DNA of 57,792 bases, from NCBI RefSeq assembly GCF_019457915.1, contig NZ_JAHZSS010000027.1:1-57792 (forward strand). Reading direction: 5' to 3'. Source of the DNA: Neiella holothuriorum. Its GTDB lineage: Bacteria > Pseudomonadota > Gammaproteobacteria > Enterobacterales > Neiellaceae. Under the pieces are notes generated by a model. That model was not told where the DNA came from and made no database searches. It worked only from the letters and a program-made list of their open reading frames with translations. Shown piece after piece: positions 25,191-34,167 of the stretch (position 1 is its first letter; every line of letters begins with the position of its first letter). The translations under genes and the position numbers were made by a program.

Positions 25191-25216
25191 AAAACCGGCT
25201 TCGGCCGGTTTTTTTG
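25191..25216 (+). terminator. Terminator of pstS
   Basis: AAAACCGGC (25191-25199), loop TTCG, GCCGGTTTT (25204-25212), then more T. Stable UUCG-capped intrinsic terminator. Confidence 0.92.
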
Positions 25217-25472
25217 TATTTATGTTTTAGCTGAATGCGGTAGTCGTAATACGTTCAGATCACAAGTTTCAACTTGCTGGCCCAACCTGTCTGACCAATT
25301 TCGTTCGATTTGATCGGGATCAATTAGGTCGACTGGTGTAAGAAACCCCTCTTTTCTATGTTCAATACACGAACTGCTAGACGTTGTTTCACCAAGCTTG
25401 AATAGGCAGGTGAACATCAACCATGCCAATGTACTCAGTTCGGCTAAATATAAAAAAATAGGGGACACACCC

Positions 25473-25790
25473 ATGCACACGCCACCACAAGAACTATTGC
25501 CACAACTCGTGAAACTGGCTGAAATATTTGAGTCTATGCGGAGCTGCCGCGAGCATTATGTTTCACCGCAGCAAGCGTTACCCAATTTGCCTTTAGCCCA
25601 CCAATGTAGCCAAATCAGCCGTATCTTCACGGCGTTAGAAACCGTCGAGCAAGTTCACCTGGATAATGCGTTGTGGACGTTAGAAAACAGCTATTTGCAG
25701 GCCGACAAGTTTTCGATGGTTGCCGGCTTGAGAGCGGCTCGGCGAGCACTCAACGAGCAGATTGAGCACCATAATCACGAAGCCGCTTGA
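25473..25790 (+). CDS. Small protein of unknown function between pstS and ppx
   Basis: The 105-residue protein has no signal peptide or membrane helix. It looks all-helical: a Pro-rich start (MHTPPQELLPQ), then heptad-like helices (LVKLAEIFESMRSCREHY; ISRIFTALETVEQVHLDNALWTL) and a His-rich end (EQIEHHNHEAA). The ATG at 25473 follows AGGGGACACACCC and is preferred to an in-frame start at 25398. Its stop lies 6 nt from the stop of the convergent ppx gene. I do not recognise the family. Its position inside the phosphate/polyphosphate cluster suggests, but does not show, a link to phosphate metabolism. Confidence 0.65.
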   Translation: MHTPPQELLPQLVKLAEIFESMRSCREHYVSPQQALPNLPLAHQCSQISRIFTALETVEQVHLDNALWTLENSYLQADKFSMVAGLRAARRALNEQIEHHNHEAA

Positions 25791-25796
25791 GGTTGC

Positions 25797-27296
25797 TTAA
25801 CCAGCGAGATAATTGAGGGAAAAGCCCGCAGCGCTGAGTTGCATGACTTCCCGATCAAGATCCATGCATAACAGTTGCTGGCTTTCCAAGGTTTCCTGAG
25901 CGAAAGTCAGCGTCATGCTCTTACCATCCACAGCCACGTTGCTAGGTTGTGCATAGCCTTGTCGACCAAGGTTTAGTAGCACGGCTATCCGTAACAGACG
26001 AATCAAGCGAACGAGTGTTTTGTCCTTCATTAACTGCTCTATTGGCAGCAATTGATTCAGTTGTAGACGCTTGCGGTGGAATCGGACAAGATTTGCGAGC
26101 ACTAACTGCTCATCGCGGTTAAAGCCGGGCAGGTTGGTATTTTCAATGATATAGGCCGAGTGTCGCTGAATAGCCGACGAGTTGATATTCAAGCCAATTT
26201 CATGAAGATAAGCGGCATGCCGAATTAAACTTAACGATGAATCCGGCAATGACCAGTCTTGTTTGACTTGCTGCCACAGCCAGATGGCAACTTCAGTAAC
26301 GCGCTCAGCTTGTTGCTGATCAACGGTGTAGCGCGCCATTAAGCTCTCGCGAGTGCGACGGCGCACATCACTGTGCTCCATGCCACCATGCATCTCATAC
26401 AGTACACCTTCTCGCAAAGCTGCAGGTGAATATCGAACCGACTCAATTCCTAGTGCCGCGACGATGGCTGACATAATGGCAAGGCCGCCGGCCAATACTT
26501 GCATGCGATCGGCGGAAACACCTTTGATAGTTACATCCGTTTGTTGATCGATCAGCACCTTTTGCAGTTCTTTAAGACTGTCGGAGGAGATGTCGCCAAA
26601 GCCCATTTCCTGTGCGCAAGCCGCCAACGCTGACGCGGTGCCAGAAGTAGCGAGAACCTGCGACCAACCGGTACGCCTGTAATGATCGATAACGGGCTCA
26701 AGCTGCTGCTGTGCCGCTAAGATGGCTTTTTTGAACGCACTTTTGCTAATGCCGTCGGCAAAAAATTGCTGGGTATAACTGACGCAGCCCATGGTGCGGC
26801 TAGCCAGTTGCAATACATCTTGCTGTAAGCCCAGCGCCAACTCGGTACTCCCGCCACCAATATCAATGATGAGCGTTTTGTCCTCAGTTACTTCTGCATG
26901 TGCCACGGCTTTTAAAATCAAACGGGCTTCTTCGTGACCAGAAATTACTTCAACCGGGTGTGACAGTACGGTTTCGGCTTGACGGAGAAAGTCTCGAGCA
27001 TTGCTGGCTTTGCGAAGGGTGTGGGTGGCAACAATGCGCACCTTGGTGGTGTCGAATGGCTGAAGCCGCTCATTGAATCGGCTTAACGATTGCAAGCCTC
27101 GTTGCATGGCGGCATCGTCGAGATGATTGTGTTCATCAAGGCCGGCGGCAAGGCGAACTTTTTCTTTGTGGCGAGAAAGAATTTGTAGATTGCCCTCAAC
27201 AATACGGGCAATCACCATATGAAAACTGTTGGAACCCAGATCAAGTGCGACTAATACATTGTCCGGGCTGTCAGTAGTAATTGAGTTATTTTCCAC
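25797..27296 (-). CDS. ppx: Exopolyphosphatase Ppx
   Basis: Ppx removes terminal phosphates from inorganic polyphosphate. The 499 residues begin with the ASKHA phosphate-1 motif VALDLGSNSFHMV. IDIGGGSTELALG (phosphate-2 loop) and TSGTASALAAC follow, then a C-terminal HD-like helical region with RHAAYLHEIGL. The length fits the long, two-domain Ppx of E. coli. Its start overlaps the end of ppk by 11 nt (27286-27296), so the two are co-transcribed and probably translationally coupled. Confidence 0.95.
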   Translation of the reverse strand: MENNSITTDSPDNVLVALDLGSNSFHMVIARIVEGNLQILSRHKEKVRLAAGLDEHNHLDDAAMQRGLQSLSRFNERLQPFDTTKVRIVATHTLRKASNARDFLRQAETVLSHPVEVISGHEEARLILKAVAHAEVTEDKTLIIDIGGGSTELALGLQQDVLQLASRTMGCVSYTQQFFADGISKSAFKKAILAAQQQLEPVIDHYRRTGWSQVLATSGTASALAACAQEMGFGDISSDSLKELQKVLIDQQTDVTIKGVSADRMQVLAGGLAIMSAIVAALGIESVRYSPAALREGVLYEMHGGMEHSDVRRRTRESLMARYTVDQQQAERVTEVAIWLWQQVKQDWSLPDSSLSLIRHAAYLHEIGLNINSSAIQRHSAYIIENTNLPGFNRDEQLVLANLVRFHRKRLQLNQLLPIEQLMKDKTLVRLIRLLRIAVLLNLGRQGYAQPSNVAVDGKSMTLTFAQETLESQQLLCMDLDREVMQLSAAGFSLNYLAG

Positions 27297-29361
27297 GACC
27301 TTTAGACTTCTCTTCGTATAGCTTTAGGAAATCGTGCGTCGCAATTTGCGAGCGGATTTTCTTCTTGTTACCTCTAGGTTTATACGGATTTGTTTGCTCA
27401 ATGTCGATCACGCGGGCCTTGGTTCGGTCCGACCACTGCAGCTCAAGAATGTCTAGAATCAGTTTTTTCAGACGCGGATCATAAACCGGTACACCGACCT
27501 CAACTCTATTTTCAATATTTCGAGTCATCCAATCCGCCGATGAAATAAAGGTTTCGTGAGTACCATTGGCGCGGAAGCTAAATACCCGAGGGTGCTCTAA
27601 GAACCGATCGACAATACTAATGGCCTGAATGTTGTCACTGTAGCCGGGCAGGCCAGGTATCAACGAACACATGCCGCGAACAATAATGCGAACTTTGACG
27701 CCTGCATTGCTCGCTGCGTACAGTCGATTGACGATGCCGACATCAACCAGGTTGTTAATCTTGATGAAGATTTCAGCTTTCTTGCCGAGTTGGGCAAACT
27801 CAATTTCTTGATCAATCAGCTTATACAGCCTGCGGCGCGTATCGTTGGGGCTGACGATCAGGTGCTTAAAGCGGTAACGCTTATATGCATGAAGAATGAA
27901 ATCAAAGACGTTGTTAACTTCATCGTTAATTTCTTGATGCTTGGTAAACAGGCTGAAGTCGGTGTAGATCCGGGCTGTTTTCTCGTGGAAGTTGCCGGTA
28001 CCGATGTGACAGTAGCGGACATCTTTGCCGTTTTCGCGCCGAGTAATTTGGCATAACTTGGTGTGGCACTTGAGTGCCGCAATGCCAAATTCAACCTTAA
28101 TACCGGCCTCGGTCAGGGTGCGTGCCCAATCAATATTGGCTTCTTCGTCAAATCGAGCTCGCAGCTCAACAACGACGGTGACTCGCTTACCGTTCTCCAC
28201 CGCGTCAATCAGCGATTTAATGACCTGACTATTTTTGGCAACTCGATAAATACTAATCTTGATTGATTTGACGGCGGGATCAAACGCGCCTTGGCGGAGG
28301 AATTCCGTGAAGTAACGAAATTTGTGGTACGGGTAGTACAACAAAATATCGCCTTCATTGATGGCTTCAAAAGCCGTGGTGTGGCGATCGAAATCAGCGC
28401 TATCTAAGGCACGCAGTTTAGGGTTTTCTAAGTAGGCTCGGCCAACATTCGGAAAGCCAATGAAATCACGGAAGTTATGGTACCGGCCACCGGGGATCAC
28501 CGAATCAAACGAGGAAATACCCAAACGATATTTAATGAATTCCACCATCGACATGGGCATTTCGCGGTCATGAACAAAACGCACCGGCTTGCCGGTTAAG
28601 CGTTGTTTTAAGCCGCCGGACATTTGCTCCAATATCGATTGATCAACATCCTCACTCAAATCAAAGTCGGCATCGCGCGTCATTTTGATGGAAAAGGCTT
28701 GAGCCGAGTCATATTCGAAAAAGCCTTGGAAAATATCATCAAGGCAATAGCGAATCATATTGTCGAGCAAGATCATGCTCTTCTTTTTACGGCCCTTTTC
28801 GTGCGGCAAGTTAACAAAGCGCGAGACACGATCCGATGGGACTTCAATTAGTGCATATTGCGTTGAGTCTGACGATTTTAATGACACGACTAAATACGTG
28901 AGGTCGTCTTTCAATACCTGCGTCAGATCGACTTTGTCGGTCACCACAATGGGCGCAATTTGCGGTAACACGTTATCGCGAAAGTATTTGCGTAACCAAC
29001 GGCCATGCTGATCGGAGACCTGTTCTTCATTAATAAGAAAGATATTGTGGCGTGCTAAACCAATGATGATATCCATGTAGATTTCATCAAACGCTTGATT
29101 GAGCTTGAGGACTTTGTCTTGAATGGCGGTAAGCAGTTGCTTGGTCTTGTCACTTTTGGCGCCGGGGCCTTCAATCAAAATCCGGCGACGCACATTGGCA
29201 ACTCGAACTCGGAAGAACTCATCGAGGTTATTGGAAAATATACCCAGGAATCGGACACGCTCAATGATAGGAACATTTTTATCGGCCGCTTCTTGCAGAA
29301 CCCGCTCGTTAAATGACAGCCAACTTAATTCCTTTTCAACGTGCAGCTTAGGGGTATCCAT
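27286..29361 (-). CDS. ppk1: Polyphosphate kinase Ppk1
   Basis: Ppk1 makes polyphosphate from ATP. The 691 residues show the family order: N-terminal ELSWLSFNERVLQEA, the second domain, and the two PLD-like catalytic domains. The active-site His lies in YCHIGTGNFHEKTARIYTD, with later RANGTHETFISSADWMTRN. The ATG at 29361 has AAGAGGACGTT just upstream, better than an in-frame TTG seven codons earlier. It is the first gene of the ppk-ppx unit. A Pho-box-like element (29419-29440) lies upstream on the same strand. Confidence 0.96.
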   Translation of the reverse strand: MDTPKLHVEKELSWLSFNERVLQEAADKNVPIIERVRFLGIFSNNLDEFFRVRVANVRRRILIEGPGAKSDKTKQLLTAIQDKVLKLNQAFDEIYMDIIIGLARHNIFLINEEQVSDQHGRWLRKYFRDNVLPQIAPIVVTDKVDLTQVLKDDLTYLVVSLKSSDSTQYALIEVPSDRVSRFVNLPHEKGRKKKSMILLDNMIRYCLDDIFQGFFEYDSAQAFSIKMTRDADFDLSEDVDQSILEQMSGGLKQRLTGKPVRFVHDREMPMSMVEFIKYRLGISSFDSVIPGGRYHNFRDFIGFPNVGRAYLENPKLRALDSADFDRHTTAFEAINEGDILLYYPYHKFRYFTEFLRQGAFDPAVKSIKISIYRVAKNSQVIKSLIDAVENGKRVTVVVELRARFDEEANIDWARTLTEAGIKVEFGIAALKCHTKLCQITRRENGKDVRYCHIGTGNFHEKTARIYTDFSLFTKHQEINDEVNNVFDFILHAYKRYRFKHLIVSPNDTRRRLYKLIDQEIEFAQLGKKAEIFIKINNLVDVGIVNRLYAASNAGVKVRIIVRGMCSLIPGLPGYSDNIQAISIVDRFLEHPRVFSFRANGTHETFISSADWMTRNIENRVEVGVPVYDPRLKKLILDILELQWSDRTKARVIDIEQTNPYKPRGNKKKIRSQIATHDFLKLYEEKSKGRGK

Positions 29362-29418
29362 AACGTCCTCTTGATGTAGCAAAAATTACCGGCGTATTTT
29401 ACGCTGAGCCAGCGCTAG

Positions 29419-29440
29419 TTTTGTGACACTTATGTGTCAC
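29419..29440 (-). promoter_or_regulatory. Possible Pho box upstream of ppk1
   Basis: On the minus strand GTGACACATAA and GTGTCACAAAA form two 11-bp units. They resemble CTGTCATAAAA and also make a palindrome (GTGACAC-TTAT-GTGTCAC). The nearest -10-like TAAAAT (29396-29401) is further away than at the other three Pho promoters, so the assignment is less certain. It overlaps the stop codon of the neighbouring GcvR-like gene. Confidence 0.45.
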
Positions 29441-29940
29441 GGTCGATCTTTATCGAGCATCAGATCATCTGATAGGGACTCCAGCGCATCCCAGACGCTA
29501 GATTCATCCACGCCTTCGGGTAGCGCCGCAACAATGCGCGCCTGAAATAAATTGCCACCAAAATGAGCCGCTGGTTGGCATTCGGTTTCGAGTAACAGCA
29601 CGTTGACGTTGAGCTGGGCTAAACAAGCGGAAACTTGTTGAACAATGCCGGGGCGATCATTGGCCGTAACGACAAATTCAAGTGACGTGGTTGTTGAGCT
29701 TGGCTCGGCACAACCGTCGGCAACATGAACGGTTAAGTTGGCAAGTTGGCCCAGCGCTTGTTGCAACGAGGCTAACTCTGCTTCTGGCACATTTGCTTCA
29801 ACAATACCGGCAAAGTGACCCGCCATAAGGCTCATGCTGGAGCCGAGCCAATTACCATGGTGCGCCATTAAGCTTTGAGAGATGTCGTCAACGATGCCAG
29901 CTCGGTCTGGCCCTAAAATTGAAATAACGATAGTTTTCAT
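29437..29940 (-). CDS. GcvR-like protein with two ACT domains
   Basis: The 167-residue cytoplasmic protein consists of two ACT domains: ISILGPDRAGIVDDISQSL at residues 6-24 and VVTANDRPGIVQQVSACLA around residues 93-111. Both keep the G.(D/N)RPGIV-type ligand turn. This matches GcvR, the glycine-responsive partner of the GcvA regulator in Enterobacteria. Neither gcvA nor glycine-cleavage genes are near, so the target may differ. A GGAGAAATC site precedes the ATG. It lies upstream of ppk on the same strand, but a 75-nt gap with a possible Pho promoter separates them. Confidence 0.75.
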   Translation of the reverse strand: MKTIVISILGPDRAGIVDDISQSLMAHHGNWLGSSMSLMAGHFAGIVEANVPEAELASLQQALGQLANLTVHVADGCAEPSSTTTSLEFVVTANDRPGIVQQVSACLAQLNVNVLLLETECQPAAHFGGNLFQARIVAALPEGVDESSVWDALESLSDDLMLDKDRP

Positions 29941-30157
29941 GGCGATTTCTCCGGCACTTTTGTTCGGGTTGTGGCCAATTGCATCGAATTAGCCATCAAA
30001 TATTACAGTGTTCGGGTGGTGACAGCATGATTTGCTAACGATCTGCTGACTGAACAACGATTTCAGTCTAATAGATTTTGTAATAAAATCAGCATGATTT
30101 CGCATTCTATTTGATGTGATTGCAGTAACTCGTAATAAACTTCTATTACACCCCTCT

Positions 30158-30179
30158 TTGTAACAAATCTGTCATATTG
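30158..30179 (+). promoter_or_regulatory. Pho box and promoter of pstCAB-phoU
   Basis: Units TTGTAACAAAT and CTGTCATATTG are followed by a perfect TATAAT at 30186-30191, ten bases after CTGTCAT. A further dyad GTAATA-AACTTC-TATTAC lies just upstream at about 30133-30150. Confidence 0.85.
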
Positions 30180-30222
30180 CAAAAATATAATCTGCGCAGC
30201 TTTATTCACTTTGAGGTTTAAG

Positions 30223-32463
30223 ATGGCCGACTCCGCTCATAACTTGTTAGCGGCCAGTCGTGTGCGCCTTTTAAAAGACCAAATCGCTCGCTACGGTGTT
30301 ACCGCTGGCGGTGTAATGGTTCTGGTGGCACTACTGCTGATTTTCTTCTATTTGCTCTATGTTGTTTTCCCGGTGTTCCGGCCCGTTACGCTGGAACAGC
30401 ATGAAACATTTGCGATTCCTGGTGCTGGTAAAACGCTGGCCCTAGGTATTGAAGAGCAAAATGAAATTGGATTCCGTTTGACGTCGAATGCAGACGTTGT
30501 GTTTTTCGCTGCACGCCAAGCCAATAAAGGGTTTGATAGTGGCGAAATCATTGCTACAGAAGCGTTACCGCAGCTGCAAGGTGAGTTGGTCTTAGCGTCC
30601 ACCACGCCTGCGATGCAGACCTATGCTATTGCCGACGAAACCGGTAAGGCAATGGTGGTACGGCCTGATTTTCGTACCAGCTTCCCAAATGACGTACGCA
30701 AGTTGACGCCTTACATTGGTTACCCGCTGGGTGAAGAACCCTTTGTGGTTGACCAACAAGGTCAATCGCTGAAGCTGTTTGTGTTTGAGCGAGGCGAAGA
30801 ACAAGCAACGTTTGCTGGTGTAACTGCCGATGAGCGCTTGATTGTGACGCGCCTGCTTGGCGAAGAAAACTTCATGACCGAAGAAGTGGAGTGGACTGCT
30901 GAGCACTATGCCGTTCGTGCACAAGCGCAGAATATTGACGAGCTGAAGATCACACCCGATCACCGGATGATGTTTGTTCGCCATGACAATCGCGTTGACG
31001 TATACGATATCAGCGAGCCTGAATCAGGCATTAGCCGCATTCAAACCTTGGACTTTGGTAAGAAACAACTGACCGCAATGGGCTTGCTGTCGGGCGCTTC
31101 GTCCATCTTGATTGCGGAGCAGGGTGGTATTATCAGCCAGTGGTTCCAGGTGCGGACTGAAAACGGCCGTGAATTCACTCGTATTCGTGATTTTGATGCT
31201 GGCGCCAATGTCAGTGTGTTGGCCTCTGAGTTTTTCCGCCGTGGCTTCTTGGCCGGAACGGATGACGGTAAACTGTCGCTATTTCATTCCACCGGTGACA
31301 CCCGGCTGGTGACCCAAAAGTTGGCGAATGACGCGATCGACCAAATTGTGTTTTCGCCACGGGCTGATTCCGTCCTCGTGGAAGAAGCCGGTCAGATTAG
31401 TTATGTGGAAATCTACAACCCGCACCCAGAAGTAACCTGGAATGCGTTGTGGACTGAGGTTTGGTACGAAGGTTACAGCGAGCCAGACTACATTTGGCAG
31501 TCCACCTCTGGTAGTGATGACTTTGAAGCCAAAATGTCGTTGGTGCCGATTTCATTCGGTACCATCAAGGCCGCCTTCTACGCCATGCTCTTTGCCGTTC
31601 CGTTGGCGCTTGCCGGTGCAATTTATACGGCGTATTTCATGGCGCCGGAAATGCGCACTTATGTGAAACCAACCGTCGAAATCATGGAAGCGCTGCCGAC
31701 CGTTATTCTGGGTTTCTTGGCAGGCCTGTGGTTAGCGCCATTAATGGAAAACAATTTGCCGGGCGTAATGACCTTGTTGATTGTCCTTCCTACTGGGTTC
31801 CTGGCTGCAGCTTATGGTTTCCATAAAATGCCAAAACGGCTGAAGCAAAAGATTCCTGAAGGTTGGGACGCTGCATTTCTCATTCCGGTGGTTATTTTCC
31901 TCACTTGGTTCAGCTTTGCCATTAGCCCAACGTTAGAAGTGTGGTTAATGGGCGGCAATGCTCGCAGCTACATTACCAACGAATTAGGCATTAGCTTCGA
32001 CCAACGTAACTCGCTGGTGGTCGGTATTGCGATGGGCTTCGCGGTTATTCCAACCATTTTCTCCATTGCGGAAGATGCGGTATTTAGTGTGCCGCGCCAC
32101 TTGTCGAATGGTTCATTAGCACTGGGTGCAACGCCATGGCAAACGATGACTCGGGTCGTCATATTGACGGCGAGTCCAGGTATTTTCTCGGCCGTGATGA
32201 TGGGCTTAGGACGTGCTGTGGGTGAAACCATGATCGTACTGATGGCAACGGGTAACACCCCGCTGATGGACTTCTCGATCTTCCAGGGCATGCGTACCTT
32301 GTCCGCTAACATTGCGGTGGAAATGCCTGAGTCTGAAGTGGGTAGTTCGCATTACCGAGTGTTGTTCTTGTCAGCATTTGTGCTGTTCATTGTGACATTT
32401 TTCTTCAACACGATTTCTGAATTTGTGCGCCAACGTCTGCGCGACAAATACAGCAATATGTAA
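30223..32463 (+). CDS. pstC: Phosphate ABC transporter permease PstC (long form)
   Basis: This is one of the two membrane subunits of the Pst phosphate importer. At 746 residues it is more than twice the size of E. coli PstC (about 320). A first helix (about 25-50) is followed by an insertion of about 390 residues with repeated beta-strand patterns (for example FLAGTDDGKLSLF, SVLVEEAGQISYV) that suggest a periplasmic propeller-like domain. The standard permease domain comes after that, with EMRTYVKPTVEIMEALPTVILGF and the cytoplasmic loop LALGATPWQTMTRVVILTASPGI that docks on PstB. The ATG has GAGGTTTAAG upstream; an in-frame TTG at 30211 is not used. Such long PstC proteins occur in Pseudomonas and marine relatives. 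Confidence 0.93.
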   Translation: MADSAHNLLAASRVRLLKDQIARYGVTAGGVMVLVALLLIFFYLLYVVFPVFRPVTLEQHETFAIPGAGKTLALGIEEQNEIGFRLTSNADVVFFAARQANKGFDSGEIIATEALPQLQGELVLASTTPAMQTYAIADETGKAMVVRPDFRTSFPNDVRKLTPYIGYPLGEEPFVVDQQGQSLKLFVFERGEEQATFAGVTADERLIVTRLLGEENFMTEEVEWTAEHYAVRAQAQNIDELKITPDHRMMFVRHDNRVDVYDISEPESGISRIQTLDFGKKQLTAMGLLSGASSILIAEQGGIISQWFQVRTENGREFTRIRDFDAGANVSVLASEFFRRGFLAGTDDGKLSLFHSTGDTRLVTQKLANDAIDQIVFSPRADSVLVEEAGQISYVEIYNPHPEVTWNALWTEVWYEGYSEPDYIWQSTSGSDDFEAKMSLVPISFGTIKAAFYAMLFAVPLALAGAIYTAYFMAPEMRTYVKPTVEIMEALPTVILGFLAGLWLAPLMENNLPGVMTLLIVLPTGFLAAAYGFHKMPKRLKQKIPEGWDAAFLIPVVIFLTWFSFAISPTLEVWLMGGNARSYITNELGISFDQRNSLVVGIAMGFAVIPTIFSIAEDAVFSVPRHLSNGSLALGATPWQTMTRVVILTASPGIFSAVMMGLGRAVGETMIVLMATGNTPLMDFSIFQGMRTLSANIAVEMPESEVGSSHYRVLFLSAFVLFIVTFFFNTISEFVRQRLRDKYSNM

Positions 32464-32487
32464 GCTGACCAGACGGAGATTTATTAG

Positions 32488-34137
32488 ATGAAAACTTGGT
32501 TCAAGTCTGGTTCGCCTTGGATATGGATGACCGCGGGTACGGTAAGTATCAGTTTGGTTGCTGTACTTGGCTTGCTGTTATTAATTGCTTGGCGTGGCCT
32601 GATTTACTTCTGGCCTGCCACCATCTACGAATTTGATGTGCGCGACCAGTTCGGCAATATCAATACCGTGGTCGGTGAGATTCACGATCGTGAGCAAGTG
32701 AGTGTGGTTCAGTTGCGCGAATCTGGCCGTGAGATTGAAGGCGAACCAACCGATATGGTGACGCGTTACTTGGTAAAAACGGGTAACCGCGAATTTGTTG
32801 AGTTGGACTTTCGCTGGATATTGGAAACCGACATTATCGAGCGCCGCACGCCGGAAAATCTGGCCAAAGTAGAGCGTCAGAAAAACGGTAACTTCTATGG
32901 TGAAGTTGTTGAGGTGCTCGACAGTGGGCAACCCATTGCTGGCGATCTCATGGAGGTGTTATTTGAGCGCATTGACCGGGTGGCTGATTTAAATAGTCAG
33001 ATGGCAGCGATTCAACACAGTGACATTGGTAGCATCAACTACAAGCTGGAGAAAATTCGTCTGCGCGAGCGTGGCGATGAGATCCGTGATCGCTTGACGC
33101 AAGAGCGCATCGATGGCTACAACGCCGAGCGTGAAGCACTGCGCAATGAGTATCTGGGTTATGAAAAGAAGTTGTTTGCGCTGCGCGATGAAACCACTCG
33201 TGACGCAGTTGTGGTGAAAGACATGCGCGGTGAACTGGTCACCATCTCCATGAAGTATGTGTTGGATGTGACCTTTCCAAATCGCATGGGTGTGTTTTCA
33301 AAAGCAGCACATTGGTTTGTGGAAGTTGGCAAGTTCATTAGTAATGAGCCACGTGAAGCCAATACTGAAGGTGGCGTATTCCCGGCTATTTTCGGTACCG
33401 TGTTCATGGTGATGTTGATGGCTGTTGTGGTCACCCCATTTGGTGTGGTTGCCGCTATTTACTTACATGAATATGCTGGCAAAAATGCCCTCACCAAAAT
33501 TATTCGTACGGCCGTGATTAATTTGGCCGGTGTGCCATCCATTGTTTATGGTGTCTTTGGTTTAGGCTTCTTTGTGTATGTGATGGGTGGCAGCATCGAT
33601 CAGCTGTTTTACCCGGAAGCCTTACCGTCACCGACATTTGGTACGCCAGGCATGATGTGGTCGGCATTAACGCTGGCTATTTTGACCCTGCCGGTGGTTA
33701 TTGTCTCAACCGAAGAAGGTTTGTCTCGTATTCCGTCAACTGTCCGTCAGGGTAGTTTGGCGCTGGGGGCAACCAAAGCCGAGACACTGTGGCGTATCGT
33801 CTTGCCGATGGCATCACCAGCAATTATGACAGGTTTGATTTTGGCGGTTGCTCGTGCCGCCGGTGAGGTTGCTCCGCTAATGTTGGTCGGTGTAGTGAAA
33901 ATGGCACCGACTCTGCCGGTTGATGGCAACTTTCCATTCATTCACTTAGACCGTAAGTTTATGCACTTGGGCTTCCACATCTATGATGTTGGCTTCCAAA
34001 GCCCCAATGTTGAAGCCGCTCGACCGCTGGTGTACGCCACCTCGTTCTTGTTGGTGACCGTGATTGTTGGATTGAACATCACCGCCATTGGCATTCGTAA
34101 CCACTTACGTGAAAAATTCCGCTCGCTTGAGCACTAA
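32488..34137 (+). CDS. pstA: Phosphate ABC transporter permease PstA (long form)
   Basis: This is the partner permease of PstC. It has 549 residues, compared with about 300 in E. coli. A first helix (about 12-38) is followed by an extra region of about 250 residues, rich in charged residues, with a probable coiled coil (ERIDRVADLNSQMAAIQHSD onward, and ERERGDEIRDR-like heptads). The permease core contains EYAGKNALTKIIRTAVINLAGVPSIVYGVFGLG and LALGATKAETLWRIVLPMASPAI. It starts 24 nt after pstC with an ACGGAG site. The insertion probably pairs with the large insertion of PstC outside the membrane. Confidence 0.93.
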   Translation: MKTWFKSGSPWIWMTAGTVSISLVAVLGLLLLIAWRGLIYFWPATIYEFDVRDQFGNINTVVGEIHDREQVSVVQLRESGREIEGEPTDMVTRYLVKTGNREFVELDFRWILETDIIERRTPENLAKVERQKNGNFYGEVVEVLDSGQPIAGDLMEVLFERIDRVADLNSQMAAIQHSDIGSINYKLEKIRLRERGDEIRDRLTQERIDGYNAEREALRNEYLGYEKKLFALRDETTRDAVVVKDMRGELVTISMKYVLDVTFPNRMGVFSKAAHWFVEVGKFISNEPREANTEGGVFPAIFGTVFMVMLMAVVVTPFGVVAAIYLHEYAGKNALTKIIRTAVINLAGVPSIVYGVFGLGFFVYVMGGSIDQLFYPEALPSPTFGTPGMMWSALTLAILTLPVVIVSTEEGLSRIPSTVRQGSLALGATKAETLWRIVLPMASPAIMTGLILAVARAAGEVAPLMLVGVVKMAPTLPVDGNFPFIHLDRKFMHLGFHIYDVGFQSPNVEAARPLVYATSFLLVTVIVGLNITAIGIRNHLREKFRSLEH

Positions 34138-34167
34138 GAACAGTATTTGATTAGAGGACATCATCTG

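Noticed and set aside
25220..25480. 86-codon minus-strand frame downstream of pstS
   Set aside because: It overlaps the start of the better supported 105-residue gene in antisense and has no ribosome binding site or family features.
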